Assembly: GCF_040869045.1 (NCBI RefSeq)
Contig: NC_090324.1
Location: 194,864,028 to 194,928,027 of the forward strand
Direction of reading: 5' to 3'
Length of the DNA stretch: 64,000 nucleotides
DNA from: Eurosta solidaginis
Taxonomy: Eukaryota > Arthropoda > Insecta > Diptera > Tephritidae
How positions within the stretch are numbered: position 1 is the first letter of the stretch; every line of letters begins with the position of its first letter. Below are positions 1 through 10,853 of the stretch, piece after piece. The notes beneath the pieces are model-generated. The model worked only from the letters and a program-made list of their open reading frames with translations, was not told the DNA's origin and ran no database searches. A program made the translations under genes and the position numbers.

Positions 1-498
1 GTTTCTAGCTACACTTGCTTGGTAGGCGCCTACTTTCTTTTGAGACGAATCATTATTATGTTTGGGTGGTGGTTGTTTCGGAGCTTTGGTATTTTTGCTA
101 CCTGTTAATTCCGAGACTGTTTCCAAGGTCTGTAACCTATTCGATAAAAATTAATCCATATCTTCCCATTTCGATATTTCAGTCTTATTCTCTATGGTCT
201 GTTCCCATAAAGCTAGCGTACTTTCGGGTAGTTTGGTGGAGCATAGATATGTGAATATCGCATCCCAATTGCCTATTTCAATTTGATGAGCTTTTAGAGC
301 TGAGATGCAGTTATTTATTTCCCGCTGAAGTGTTTTAATCGCGGTGCCACACTCACTTTCTACGCTTTCAAGATTGAATAATATTTTTAATTGTGTATTG
401 ACGAGAATTTGTTTATTCTCATATCTTTCCCCTAAATTCTTGCACGCTGTGTCAAACCCACCGTTTGTAAGTGGCCATTTTTAACTATATCCCGTGGG
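1..498 (-). pseudogene. BEL/Pao gag fragment, truncated at window edge
   Basis: Read on the minus strand, this encodes the middle of a BEL/Pao Gag (capsid-side protein that packages the element RNA). Visible segments include TQLKILFNLESVE, LCSTKLPES and GAYQASVARN. It is a near-duplicate of about 2740-3230, and the same segments occur in the fuller BEL copy at 52363-53200. The reading frame contains an in-frame stop within the segment after the SKWED-like motif, and similarity ends abruptly near 498, just before the zinc-knuckle end would be expected on the other side of the window edge. It is a decayed fragment, not a gene. Assignment to BEL/Pao is firm because the matching copies at 2498-3711 and 52363 continue into BEL-type zinc knuckles, protease and RT. 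Confidence 0.8.
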
Positions 499-544
499 TC
501 TATCTATTTTCCTTTAAGGACTTACAATTTTGGGTTTCGTGACG

Positions 545-1640
545 AAATTAATATACCATTTCATTTTCATGAAAGGTATAAAAATAGGTAGATACTTTGT
601 GTGAGGATGCAAAGCTTCGCGTTTTTTGTGGTCTGCATGTAAAAACTATGACTACGAATCACGTATTTCAAAAATATATGAAGTAAACGTAACTATTTGA
701 TGAAATTTGATGAATTTTGAAGCTTCTATCCGTAAAAAAGGGGCAAAAATGACAGTTTATATGAAGTATATAATATATATATACCACCGATCTCTATGAT
801 TTTTTCAGACAACAATATATGCTATATACGTAAGCATTTGGTGAAATTTGAAGCTTCTAGCTGTTAAATGGGGGCAGAAATTGCGCAAAGTTTCTTATCT
901 GAACAATCGGTTGTATGAGATATATACTATGTATACCACCGATCTCAATGATTTTTTCAGACATCAATATATACTACACACGTAAGCATTTGGTGAAATT
1001 TGAATCTTCTAGCTGTTAAAATTGGGCACAACTCGCAAAACAAATATATATATACTATATATACCATGATATATACATTATATATCACCGATATCTACGA
1101 TTTTTTGACACAACAATATATACTACATACGTAAGCAATCGGTGAAATTTGAAGCTGATAGCTGTTAAAATGGGGTAGAAATTGCGAAAAGTTTCTTATC
1201 TGAACAATCCGTTGTATGAGATATATACTATATATACAACCGATCTCTATGCTTTTTTCAGACAACAATATATGCCATATACGTAAGCGTTCGGTGAAAT
1301 TTGAAGCTTCTAGCTGTTAAAATGGGGCCAAAATTGCGAAAATATATATATATATACTATATATACCACCATATATATACTATATATACCACCGATCTGT
1401 ATGATTTTTTCAGACAACAATATATGCTATATACGTAAGCATTCGTTGAAATTTGAAGCCTATAGCTCTTAAAATAGGGCAGTAATTACGAAAAGTTTCT
1501 TATCTGAACAATCGGTTGTGGGGGATATATACTATATATACAACCGATCTCATCAATTTTTTCAGGCAACAATATGTGCAATATACGAAAGTATATGGTG
1601 AAGTTTGAAGCTTCAATCTGTTAAATCAGGCCCAACGTCA
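545..1640. repeat. ~150-bp tandem repeat array, about six units
   Basis: Units recur at about 783, 937, 1085, 1238, 1389 and 1539 (spacing 149-154 bp). Each contains a CCACCGATCTC..GATTTTTTCAGAC block, an AACAATATATGCTATATACG block and a GTGAAATTTGAAGCTTCTAGCTGTTAAA block. Several units carry AATCGGTTGT facing ACAACCGATC across an AT-rich stretch, which can form a hairpin. The first 230 bp (545-775) is a diverged partial unit. No open reading frame is supported. The family name is not known to me; it may be the internal repeat of a larger non-coding mobile element. Confidence 0.85.
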
Positions 1641-1659
1641 GTTTGCCACGGCAAATAAT

Positions 1660-2497
1660 CAACCAACCAACTTCAATTCCTGTTTCGCGAATACAAGCAA
1701 GGGGTTCTATTAGGTACTGCGCAAGTCAATATCTTTTATAACAACGAAAACTTTACGGCCCGCGCCCTAATAGACTCCGGATCAGAGTGCTCGTTTATTT
1801 CGGAGCGACTTAAAAGAAGAATAAATCTGCCCAGTCGGAAGCTAAATGCACAAGTGTCAGGGATAAACAACACGGTGTCAGCCCAAGTGAAAGAGGCATG
1901 CTTCATTCAGTTGCGGTCATCAATAAACCCGAATGTACGCATACACACCACAGCATTGGTTTTAGCCCAGCTCACTGGCAATCTGCCAACCTGTCAAATT
2001 ATCCCCATGACATTTCCCGGACTTGGTGCTAGCAGATCGGAGGTTCTTTGTGAATGAACAAGTAGATCTTTTTCTGGGTGGGGATATTTACGCACAGATA
2101 ATTCTAGGCGGTATACGAAAAAATGTTCTAGGCACCCTCCTTGCGCAGGAAACAGTATTTGGCTGGATATTAACTGGTCAAACGGAAACGGCCAGCCCAG
2201 CCGGCAGGTGTGTGTCATTTTTTAATGAGGTATCGCTGGACAAACAAATAGCGTCATTTTGGGAGCTGGAAGACATTCCCAAAAACCATATTTATACCAA
2301 AGACGAAAATTACTGCGAGGAATTGTATCAAAAAACCACCAAAAGAAATGAGGATGGCAAATATATCGTGTCTTTGCCTTTTAAGCAGGATTTTAAAAAG
2401 GGTATCTCATTAGGACCGTCGCTTAAGAGCGCGTGCTCACAATTTTTCAGAAATGAAACCCGGTTAGCGAAAAATCCCGAATTGCAGACGCAATGTG
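1660..2497 (+). pseudogene. BEL/Pao protease and start of pol, frameshifted
   Basis: The plus strand encodes a retropepsin-like domain with ARALIDSGSECSF (the D-S-G active-site motif, about 1760-1800), then VSGINNTVSAQ, and after a frameshift near 2020-2050 continues as LVLADRRFFVNE, GDIYAQIILGG, VFGWILTG and the pol entry SFWELEDIP and YIVSLPFKQDF. The same order is found in the longer BEL copy at 53215-53990, about 60-70% alike by eye. Similarity stops at about 2497, where the sequence switches into gag on the opposite strand. The product would cleave Gag-Pol, but the frameshift and truncation make this a relic. Confidence 0.85.
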
Positions 2498-3745
2498 GGT
2501 TGTGGTTGGTCTTGTACTCGTGCCCGCATTTTGTTGAATATGCAGGAGTGTATGATGCCTTAGATGGCAAATGCTGCAATTAAAGGAGCACGTACATTTG
2601 GAAACTGTGTGTTTTGCCGAGAGGCAATTCAGACACCCCCGACTGTCTTTTATAAACGCAACTCTGTCTACGACAGAGAGCCGTTGGAAGCTTTGGCATT
2701 GTGACAGCTTGTGGTTGTTTTTCTTACAGCATCTGCAAGTGTTTCTAGCTACACTTGCTTGGTAAGCGCCTACTTTCTTCTGAGACGAATCATTATTATG
2801 TTTGGGTGGTGGTTGTTTCGAAGCTTTGGTATTTTTGCTACCTGTTAATCCCGAGACTGTTTCCAAGGTCTGGAACCTATTCGATAAAAATTAATACATA
2901 TCTTCCCATTTCGATATTTCAGTTTTATTCTCTATGGTCTGTTCCCATAAACTATCGTACTTTCGGGTAGTTTGGTGGAGCATAGATATGTGAATATCGC
3001 ATCACAATTGCTTATTTCAATTTGATGAGCTTTTAGAGCTGAGATGCAACTATTAATTTCCCGCTGAAGTGTTTTAATCACGGTGCCACACTCACATTCT
3101 ACGCTTTCAAGATTGAATAATATTTTTAATTGTGTATTGACGAGAATTTGTTTATTCTCATATCTTTCCCCTAAATTCTTCCACGTTGTGTCAAACCCAT
3201 CGTTTGTAAGTGGGCATTTTTTAACTATATTCCTTGCCTCACCCTGCGTTTTTTGTTTGAGATGAAATAACTTCTCAACTGGGGTGAGGCGCTTATTCCG
3301 TATGTATATTGCCGTGAACATGTCACGGAACGTTGGCCAGGAGAGGTAGTCACCTTTGAATACATCCGTATCACACGGAGGTAGTCGCATGCTGTGTTCT
3401 GGATCCGGCGTCCCTTCTCCCTCCTTATCGCGTTTAGTTAGTCTTGCTATTAATTCAGTCATGGTTGAACTGCCGCGTACATATGCGGATTACGTCGCCT
3501 GGTATTTCGGTTTGGCCTGCGCTAACACCTTTTTCTCTGCCGTTTCAGAGTACAAGAGTTCCTCATAAACTAGCTTTGCCTTTCTCCAATTATTCTTTAA
3601 CTCTTCTTGGTGAATGGCTAGAGTATATTTTGTGTGTTCAGCTTGAGGTCTATTGTTGAACTCAACCTCAAACTGCGCCACCTCATCAGCTGCTTTAATG
3701 AATTTCTCCATATCGTTTGATATTTAACAGAGAATAACTATTATG
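2498..3745 (-). pseudogene. BEL/Pao gag, 5' part with zinc knuckles, broken
   Basis: On the minus strand the Gag start is at 3711 (MEKFIKAADEVAQFEVEF), with 3712-3745 as upstream leader. A second segment runs from 3462 to about 2932 (CDTDVFKGDYLSWPTFRDMF and TQLKILFNLESVE), and a third from 2866 to 2498 holds zinc knuckles: CRCCKKNNHKLSQC, CLNCLSAKHTVSKC and CSICHLRHHTLLH. Frame changes separate the three segments. Gag binds and packages the element transcript in the cytoplasm. The N-terminus matches the copy at 52363. At 2497 it abuts BEL protease in the opposite orientation, an arrangement not found in an intact element. Confidence 0.85.
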
Positions 3746-3749
3746 CAGG

Positions 3750-4030
3750 GCCATCAAAACGCGACCTGAAGGTTTCCACTTCATTTCGTGCTTAGTTTAT
3801 ATTCACTAGGAGGTTTCCACTCCAACTTACGGAGAGCTTGGCAGTGGGGTTCTACCTCGAGAGAGTGCCAGAGTATAGGAGTAGCTATTAAGGACATTTC
3901 GTTTTTAAATAAAGATTATAACCTTTACAGAACTTCTCCGTTTTTTCGTGCGATGGGAATAGGTTCTCCCATCAATCATAGGAACCCTGGACGGACTGGG
4001 CGTACCTCGGCGGAAAATAAGTCCGTCGCA
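3750..4030 (+). repeat. Partial 5' LTR of gypsy A
   Basis: The last ~280 bp of the LTR. It aligns with the end of the 3' LTR (about 7960-8175): CGCGACCTGAAGGTTTCCAC, the AAATAAAGATTATAACCTTTACAGAAC block, and CCTGGACGGACTGGGC. It ends AAGTCCGTCGCA where the other copies end AAGTCCGTCACA. The upstream U3 part is missing. Confidence 0.8.
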
Positions 4031-4032
4031 TA

Positions 4033-4048
4033 TGGCACCCGAGCAGGG
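4033..4048 (+). other. tRNA primer binding site of gypsy A
   Basis: TGGCACCCGAGCAGGG lies 2 nt after the LTR end. Copies B, D and H have TGGCGCCCGAGCAG at the same place, so this copy carries one substitution. This is where a host tRNA 3' end would prime minus-strand synthesis. Confidence 0.8.
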
Positions 4049-4497
4049 ACGATAAATAAACACACATGTTGCGCCCGGGCAGGGTTAGGAAGAATCAAGG
4101 AAATCGTCAAAGCTTTACATAAAGGATATTCAAAGGAAGGTAACAAGGATATACGGAAAGCAAAACAACGATGGCTAAGCACAGAAACTAACAAGGAAAG
4201 ATACACAAGTAAGACAATGGTAAAGGTGTAATGGTGTATTACGTCACCCGAGAGGAGCTGATAAATTATAACTAAGAGTTCGGCCTGGAAGATACAGGAA
4301 CCGTAAACGAACTACGGAATCGACGGGCGGCCTAGCTCTGCGACACGCACGGACACTAAACATACCACAGGCAAGTAGTCGGCCAACATCTCCAAGTGCT
4401 ACGAAAACGGATGACGAGAATACACGCGGGCATCCATCCAACACTAGGTCACACAACTAACACTGTATAAGATGCAACCGCCAGGCACATTCGCAAC

Positions 4498-4960
4498 AAC
4501 TATGGACCGGGTAAGAAAATGGGTCCTAAAATACGACGGGGTAGGCACCCTCTACTGCCGAAGCTACTCAAAGAAAAGCGTTGGTTTGGTACCGAAATAA
4601 CAACCGGAACTGGAAATAGTGGGACTCATTAAAGAAGAATTTCCTAGAATTTTTCCTCAGCTCCAGATACTTCAAACAATTGGATGACGAGATACGGGCA
4701 CGCATGCAAAGACCAGGAGAGAAGTTCAAAGATTACGTGCTAGCACTACAGAGACTGATGCGACATACCGCATACACCGAAGACCAAAAGCTAAACCGCA
4801 TATACAGGAACTCCCGCAGAGAAATGGAGCTATACGTTAAAAGAGGCGAGATCAGCTGCCTGGAAAATTTGGTAAGTTTAGTAGAAGATTACGAAAATAT
4901 CACCCTTGACAGAGATTCTGCTGGATATGCGGAAAGGTAGGCACGCTCACACTAAACTCT
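4498..4960 (+). pseudogene. Gypsy A gag remnant
   Basis: The segment starting MDRVRKW at 4501 matches the MDRVRKWGLKYDGG core of copy D but loses most of the next 40 residues to deletion and then shifts frame. A second readable piece from 4680 (MDDEIRARMQRPGEKFKDYV, then LENLVSLVEDYENIT) matches the capsid region of copy D at about 62775-63000. The zinc-knuckle region that follows in D is largely missing here. Capsid assembly from this copy is not possible. Confidence 0.75.
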
Positions 4961-5008
4961 TGTATACGAACGCAGGGAAACGGCCAGAGACCTCATTGGC
5001 ACCGAGGA

Positions 5009-5490
5009 GTGGGGCCTTCCCAAACGCAACCACGGGGAAAACTAAACGCATTACGACAGACAAAGGGTCGGATCTTGGGAAGCATCACGGTGAATGGCGA
5101 GGAGGTGGTAGCTGCAATCGACCTAGGAGCGACGCGAAGTTTTGTAAGTGGAACGATGGCAAGGAGGCTGAATACAGGTGTATTCAAAACTATAGAAACG
5201 CGAGTAATATTGGGAGATGACAGACCTCAGACGATCGTAGAAACGGTAGATGCAGAAGTGAAAATGGGTAACCAATGCAGCGAAATGAAATGCTAATCCT
5301 ACCAGGACTAGTCGACGAAGTTGTCATTGGAACATATTACCTGGCGAAGGTGAACATGGAGTTGAGATGCGGAGAGCAAACAGTAACTTTGAGAACAGAT
5401 GATCAGGAAGAGGAAGCGGTTACATGTATAACAATGGTCAAAAGTAGTCACGAAGATAACAGCCCAAGAGTTGCGAATGCAGACGAGTAG
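5009..5490 (+). pseudogene. Gypsy A protease with altered active site
   Basis: Two overlapping frames encode a retropepsin: VNGEEVVAAIDLGATRSFVS (about 5090-5150), then VILGDDRPQTIVETVDAEV, and after a frameshift MLILPGLVDEVVIGTYYLA. In copy D the active site reads AIDTGATRSF; here Thr of the D-T-G triad is Leu (DLG), which should abolish cleavage. The frameshift lies near 5280. The region sits directly upstream of the fused pol remnant at 5491. Confidence 0.8.
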
Positions 5491-6951
5491 GTGAGTAAAT
5501 TTCACAGCAAAGAATTACAGATGTTCGGGGGTATGGCAGGGCTATCCAACGTGGTCACGCACAAAATAGCAATGAGAGACAACCGCCTCATAAAACAAAG
5601 GTATTACCCGAAGAATCCAAAGGGAAAGTTAAACGTGGTGACAGATGTACTTTCGAGACAGTCGATGGACGAGCAGCTGGGTACGTTGACGGTAGAGCAA
5701 GGGAAAGACGAGTGCAATTGGCTAAAAGCGAAGACGGCAGAAGTAAGGAAGGCTGTGGAGAAGTTCCCAGACTATGTGATCGAGGACGGAAAGCTATACA
5801 GGAGAATAGAGAGTCAAGTTGATGGTGAAGACGCAGTATCGTTGAATCTATGTGTACCAACCCCACAGAGACGTAGAATGCTGGCGGAAATTCATGACAC
5901 ACGTAGCGCAGGACACATGGGCGTTCGAGAATCTATTGCACGAGCGACGACGCGATATTACTGGCCCCGAATGTTCAGAGACGTAAAGAAGTACGTACAG
6001 CAATGTCATGGATATCAGGTATACAAAACTAGTCAACAAGAGGCCGCGGGTAAGATGCTAACTAAAATTCCAGAAGAACCGTGGGCAACAGTGTGCGCAA
6101 ACTTTGTTGGTCCAATGCCACGCTCGAAACATGGTAATAAAATGGCATTAGTTTTCGTTTACAGATATTCAAAATGGGTGGAGATAATGGCGATTAGAAA
6201 GGCAACAACAGAGAGTGTAATACGAGGATTTAGAAAAAGAATTTTGGCACGATTTGGTAAAGTATTAATCACAGACAAGGAAGCGCAGTTCGTGAGCAAA
6301 CGTTTCAAGAAGTATTTGGAAGAGCTTGGCGTAAAACACCAGCTAACAGCACCATACACACCGCAGGAGGACCCGACAGAGAGAGCGAACCGCAACATCG
6401 AGAGGGTGATAGCACAGTTTTCAGGGAATGAGCAGAGAACATGTGACGAGCTGATATCAGAGATAACACTCGCATTAAACACATGCGTTTGTGAATCCAC
6501 CGGGTACAGTCCAGAATATGTAGTACAAGGCGGAGAACCAAGGATTGCCAACAGCCTTTATGGCCAGCATACATTCGGTACAGGTGAGAGAGTAGCTAAT
6601 CCAGGGGAGAAATCGATGAACATGAAGCAGATATTCGAGATGGTACGACGGAAGCAAGAGCGAGCATCAGCAGAGGAGACAAAGCATTATAATTTAAGAA
6701 GGAGGCAATGGCGAAATGATATAGGCGACCTAGTCCTGGTAAAGGAGCATCAGCTGTTAAAAGCAGTGGATAACTTTGCAGCGAAACTAGCGCCCAGGTA
6801 CAGTGGACCTCACCGGTAAACGAACTTTGTATCACCAGTGATCGTAGAGCTAGGCAAAGTTTTCAGAGGAAGGAGGAGGACAGCCCACTTAAGTGAGCTG
6901 AAAGCGTACCACGCAAACGACGCCGACGACAACAACGAATCCAGGAAGTAA
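5491..6951 (+). pseudogene. Gypsy A pol remnant: integrase fused to RT start
   Basis: A long open frame (442 codons to a stop at 6817-6819; the same frame then reads on to about 6951). It begins with the linker before RT and KQRYYPKNPK, and then jumps straight to KLNVVTDVLSR, the end of RNase H, so RT and RNase H are deleted without breaking the frame. The integrase follows: HDTRSAGH zinc half-site, but CHGY where CPTC is expected (fourth zinc ligand lost); VCANFVGP where copy B has VCADFVG (first catalytic Asp changed to Asn, codon 6100-6102); then TDKEAQF and PYTPQEDPTERANR (second Asp and Glu kept). The C-terminal part has HYNLRRRQWRNDIGDLVLVK. The enzyme would join cDNA to the chromosome; this one cannot. 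Confidence 0.85.
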
Positions 6952-7129
6952 AGGCATGAACAGAGCAACAAGAAGAACGCTAGTGAAGATCAAATATCGT
7001 CAACATCATCCAATCGAACAGCAAACAATATTTCCGAGGTACAACAGAGAGAGAACAGCGAGGTAGCCATCTAGCTCACACGAGTCAGCGAAGAGACCGA
7101 AAGGCAACGAGAAGAGAACCAAAGTACAA

Positions 7130-8175
7130 TAAATTATAAACATAGGATCACCCTAACATACACTAAATATTTGAAAGAGAAGTGGATACGCACAAAACAT
7201 AAAAATGCATCGGCCAACCAACCCTTTGCGCATCCCATGCACTCAACTAAAAATACAACATACATAATAATTTGAGTGAACGGAGATCAGCAGTAAGTCG
7301 CCAAAATAAGCGCACGCAAACTAATTGGAATTTTGATATACATACTTACGTACGAGCATACAACACACCAACGCACGCCGTAAGCAAAAGTCGAAAGCAT
7401 CAAGCGGGGCCAACGCACCATCAGAACCAAGCGACAGCCAACACACGCATAAACACAAATGGTGATTACAATAGGTAAAGCGAAGATTGGAAAATACGGC
7501 AGGCATATGGATAAGCATACAAACGTTTTTACGACATCAGGACACTATTTTATATGTATATTAGGGCTCCCGAAATTAGGGTGAAGCTGAGTGCCGAGAC
7601 AACGGATTATCCTACGTGACTGAAGGCATGCATATATACATACATACAAACCAGAGGCATGACAAAGGAAAAGGGAAATGTATGTTAGCATATAAGCATA
7701 TGTAGATATTAACAGAATACAATGAATTATTATTCGAGTTCATCATTCTACTTTCTTATAATTGTTATTGCAAAATTACGGACTGCCTGCGCGCAGCTAT
7801 ACATAATTTTATAACGGAAGGATTGTTACTAAGGAATTGTTTTTAGAAAATAACCGTCCACCGACGAACGAAATCGTATATAAGGGCGAAAAATTAGCAT
7901 GTAATATCAGAAGCTAGGAGACAGGCATATGAGTCAGTGGGCTTCTAATACTGATCAGAACGCCACCTGAAGGTTTGCACTTCTTTTCGTGCTAACCTTA
8001 TCGAGATAGGGCCAGAGAATAGGAATAGCTTTTAAGGACATTTTGTTTTTAAATAAAGATCATAACCTTTACAGAACGTCTCTGTTTATTTCTTGCGATA
8101 TGAATAGGTTCTCCCATCAATCATAGAAACCCTGGACGGACTGGGCATACCTCAGCGGAAAATAAGTCCGTCACA
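7130..8175 (+). repeat. 3' LTR of gypsy A
   Basis: From about 7137 (ATAGGATCACCCTAACATAC) it follows the LTRs of copies D (61170 on) and C: a CAACCCTTTGC block, TGAACGGAGATCAGCAG, the hand-off TATATAAGGGCGA (a possible TATA box at about 7877) and the end AAGTCCGTCACA at 8175. The start is unclear because the first ~250 bp of the D-type LTR is not recognisable. The 6952-7130 stretch is 3' untranslated internal sequence shared with copy C. Confidence 0.75.
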
Positions 8176-8214
8176 GAACTATCAGCATTAAATGTACAAT
8201 ATAACTTAAATTGA

Positions 8215-8885
8215 GTAGCAGTTGTAGTATCTTACGTCCACTACAATAAGGCATTTCGCCATGCGTAGTCCTGGAAATGTAAATAGGGCGCCCAGTAAGC
8301 CGCAACAAACTTCAATGCGCGGTTAGGAACTTTGAGGCGCTTTCATTAAATCTATTGTACGCAGGCTCGAAGTCTATTTCTAAATGACGTTTTTCCACGA
8401 TCAGCACAATCATAGCTATTAATAGATAAACAAGGCAAACTACAATAACCATGGAACGTTTACCAATAGATTCTTCAGAGCAGAGTAGCTTGATTGCAAA
8501 AAAAAAAAAAAAACACAACCAGCAAGCACCAAATCATGCTTAAGTTCATCTCATTTTCAATGGGAAGGAGTCGTTGTACACCTCCGACAAAATACAAACA
8601 ACTGCTGCATACGCACTAAAATCCACTAGCCATTGATATTCAGTAAAATATCTCAGATGTATTATATCGCGCGCCACAAGTGGTGTTGTTTCCAAATCCG
8701 CTTCCAAACTTCGTAGTATATGAAACTGCCCGCTTCAATTACGGCTTTCCTAGCCTTTATTGCACTTATTGCCTTCGCCCTTTCCATGCTTATTTTGTGA
8801 ACGCCAGCTAGTGTACGTAGCTCATGGTCAGTTGGAGGTAAATATCTACCTAGTCCGTTAGCGCATAACCACCATCAAATATTTA
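8215..8885 (-). pseudogene. TMEM161-like membrane protein fragment (host-gene homology)
   Basis: Minus-strand translation in three frames gives, in order, segments recognisable from the TMEM161 family: RYLPPTDHELRTLAG (about 8806-8850), LRYFTEYQWLVDF (8618-8656), MNLSMIWCLLVVFF (about 8505-8550), SEESIGKRS (8455-8480) with a following hydrophobic stretch CLVYLLIAMIVLIV, FNESASKFL, and GALFTFPGLRMA (8258-8293). TMEM161 proteins are multi-pass membrane proteins of poorly defined role. Here the frame is broken at least three times, once at a 15-17 nt A run (T run on the coding strand) near 8499, and both ends are missing. It lacks visible introns across this span, so a decayed retrocopy is possible, but loss of a real locus to TE insertion is also possible. 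It abuts the gypsy A 3' LTR. Confidence 0.7.
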
Positions 8886-8889
8886 TTAG

Positions 8890-9408
8890 TGCAACTATTG
8901 TGGTATTTTAGCTATGAAATTATAAATGTCAAGGAAATTCTTAGTAGTTTAGATGATAGTGAAGAATATAGCTACAGAGAAGAGAAATCACTTTCCATGT
9001 ATTCAATTATTTCCGACGGTGGTGTTGTATGTACTCCGCCCTACACAAAATTTAGTTTAGACGATAGCGTTAAATATTCACCAAGGGTAGTGACAGCATC
9101 AGTTCACTCTCTTATTTACTCTCTCAGAAACTTACCTCCAATAATCCGGCAGTAAGCTGGAGATGGGCCGACATTTTGTAGGTGAGCAAATAGGATCATT
9201 TGCCATTACACCCGACTCAGCTTCTGGTGCGGAAAATAATGTTACATCAGCGGGCTTAAGCAAATCAGATGTAAGAAACTCTGTGGGACGTATCCTAGAG
9301 GATAGTATTAGAAGTGTATTTAAATTTAAACAAATAAACGTGGAACAGCTCATGAGAACAAATGCGACTTTAAAAAATTAGTACGGAGGAAAAAGCTGGT
9401 ATCTGAAG
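8890..9408 (+). other. Unassigned stretch with short open frames upstream of a LINE
   Basis: Two short plus-strand open frames (8889-9155 and 9163-9381) with no motif that I recognise; the second contains SKSDVRNSVGRILEDSIRSV. They lie immediately before the RT at 9409 and could be the degraded 5' part of that non-LTR element, because no endonuclease is visible. No convincing function. Confidence 0.35.
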
Positions 9409-10853
9409 GTGTATTTAAAGACAGTATCGAATACTTACGATACGCATATACGTGTATTATCAATGAAAGCTTTAAAAAAAGGTGTCTTTCCGACAAGTTG
9501 GAAAATCTCAGTACCAGTTGAAAAAGTCAAAAGGACGGAAAAACCGGAGGAAATACGGCCCATTAATACGTTGCCCAGTGATGAAAAAATTATAAAGAAA
9601 ATCGTGAAGAACCAGCTTCTAGGGTACCTGAACAATCATAAAATTATAATACATGAGCAATCGGGCTTCAGGTCTAAACACTCTTGGGAAACTGCCCTAA
9701 ACTTGGAATAACGGAATCGAAAGAAGCCATGTCAAAAAAACAAATAATAGTTTCGGTCCTCATAGACCTAAAAAGAGCTTTCGAAACAATTGACAGGGGT
9801 ATCCTGTTGAGAAAGCTAAAAGGAATAGTAGTACGAAATACGGCTCTTGATTGGTTTAAAAGCTACCTTACTGGAAGAAAACAAAAAACAGTAATCAGAA
9901 ATGCACAGCCGCCCGAATTAGACGTTGAAATAGGTCTACCGGAGGGATCTATACTTGCAGCAATTTTGTTTATTATTTACATAAACGATATTAAAAACTG
10001 TCTTAGCCATTGCAACACACGACTTTTCGCTAATGATGCATTATTGACAATAAGCTGTCCAACGGAGATAGAAACTGTGTCCAAAATGCAGACGGATTTG
10101 GAATCTTTATATAAGTGGTTATGCCAAAATAAGTTAAAACTAAATATTGAAAAAACAAAATGGATGATCATGAGGAGAAAAATAACAGAAGGCAATATTA
10201 CCCTAAAAATGGCAAATAGTACTATACAAAGGGTTGATGAAATGAAATACCCAGGAGTAATAATTAATGAGAAACTCAAGTTCGATGGGCACCTGAAATA
10301 TATAGAGGCAAAAATATCAAAAAAAATTGGATTTATGTTCCGAACGTACAAGTACGTGAGCAAATATTACAAACCAATGGTCTATAGGTTTATTGTAGAA
10401 CCGCACTTCATATATTGCCCTACAATTTTATTTACGTTAGCTGATTCGAGCATTACAAAACTACAGGTGAAGCAAAATAAAGCTATGCGGTTCATTCTCA
10501 AAAAACGATATGACACTCCAACACACGAAATGCTTAATATCCTAAATTGGCTGAGTGTAAAACAACTCAATGTTTACTACACTTTAAAATTTATACATAA
10601 TATCAAACTAGGTAACCTGCCGACATATTTGAACGACCGCGTGTTATATAATAATGAGGTCCATGCTTATCAAACGAGAAATAGAAACAATTTTCATTTG
10701 CCAGCTGTAAGATCGGAATTCGACAAAAAAAAAATATATTACGATGGAATAAGAGACTACAACGAGCTACCAAATGATATAAAACAATGTCGAAATAGCA
10801 ATCAATTTAAGAAATTATTGTTCAACTGCTGCAAAACAAGGCGTTTTAGATAA
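9409..10853 (+). pseudogene. Non-LTR retrotransposon reverse transcriptase, inactive
   Basis: CR1/jockey-superfamily-like RT. First piece (9409-9711): GVFPTSWKISVPV, RPINTLPSDEKIIKKIV, HEQSGFRSKHSWETAL. After a frameshift near 9700 the second piece runs to 10853: SVLIDLKRAFETIDRGILL (motif A with its Asp), GLPEGSILAAILFIIYIND (normally PQG), LFANDALLTIS, NKLKLNIEKTKWMIM, MKYPGVIIN and the tail HAYQTRNRNNFHLP. The catalytic box should read FADD; here it is FAND (10025-10036), losing one metal-binding Asp. The endonuclease domain is not seen, so the copy is 5'-truncated. 10854-10950 is probably its 3' untranslated tail. Confidence 0.85.

Larger units (their letters stand above)
3750..8175 (+). 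mobile_element. Ty3/gypsy element copy A, internally deleted
   Basis: Order seen: partial 5' LTR (3750-4030), primer binding site (4033), decayed gag (4498-4960), protease (5009-5490), integrase (5600-6950) and 3' LTR (about 7130-8175). The RT and RNase H domains are missing. Proteins and LTR ends closely match gypsy copies C (41814) and D (60918), so A belongs to the same or a sister family. The 5' end is lost where it meets the BEL gag near 3745, so target duplications cannot be checked. The element is dead: gag is frameshifted and the first integrase catalytic Asp is Asn. Confidence 0.85.
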
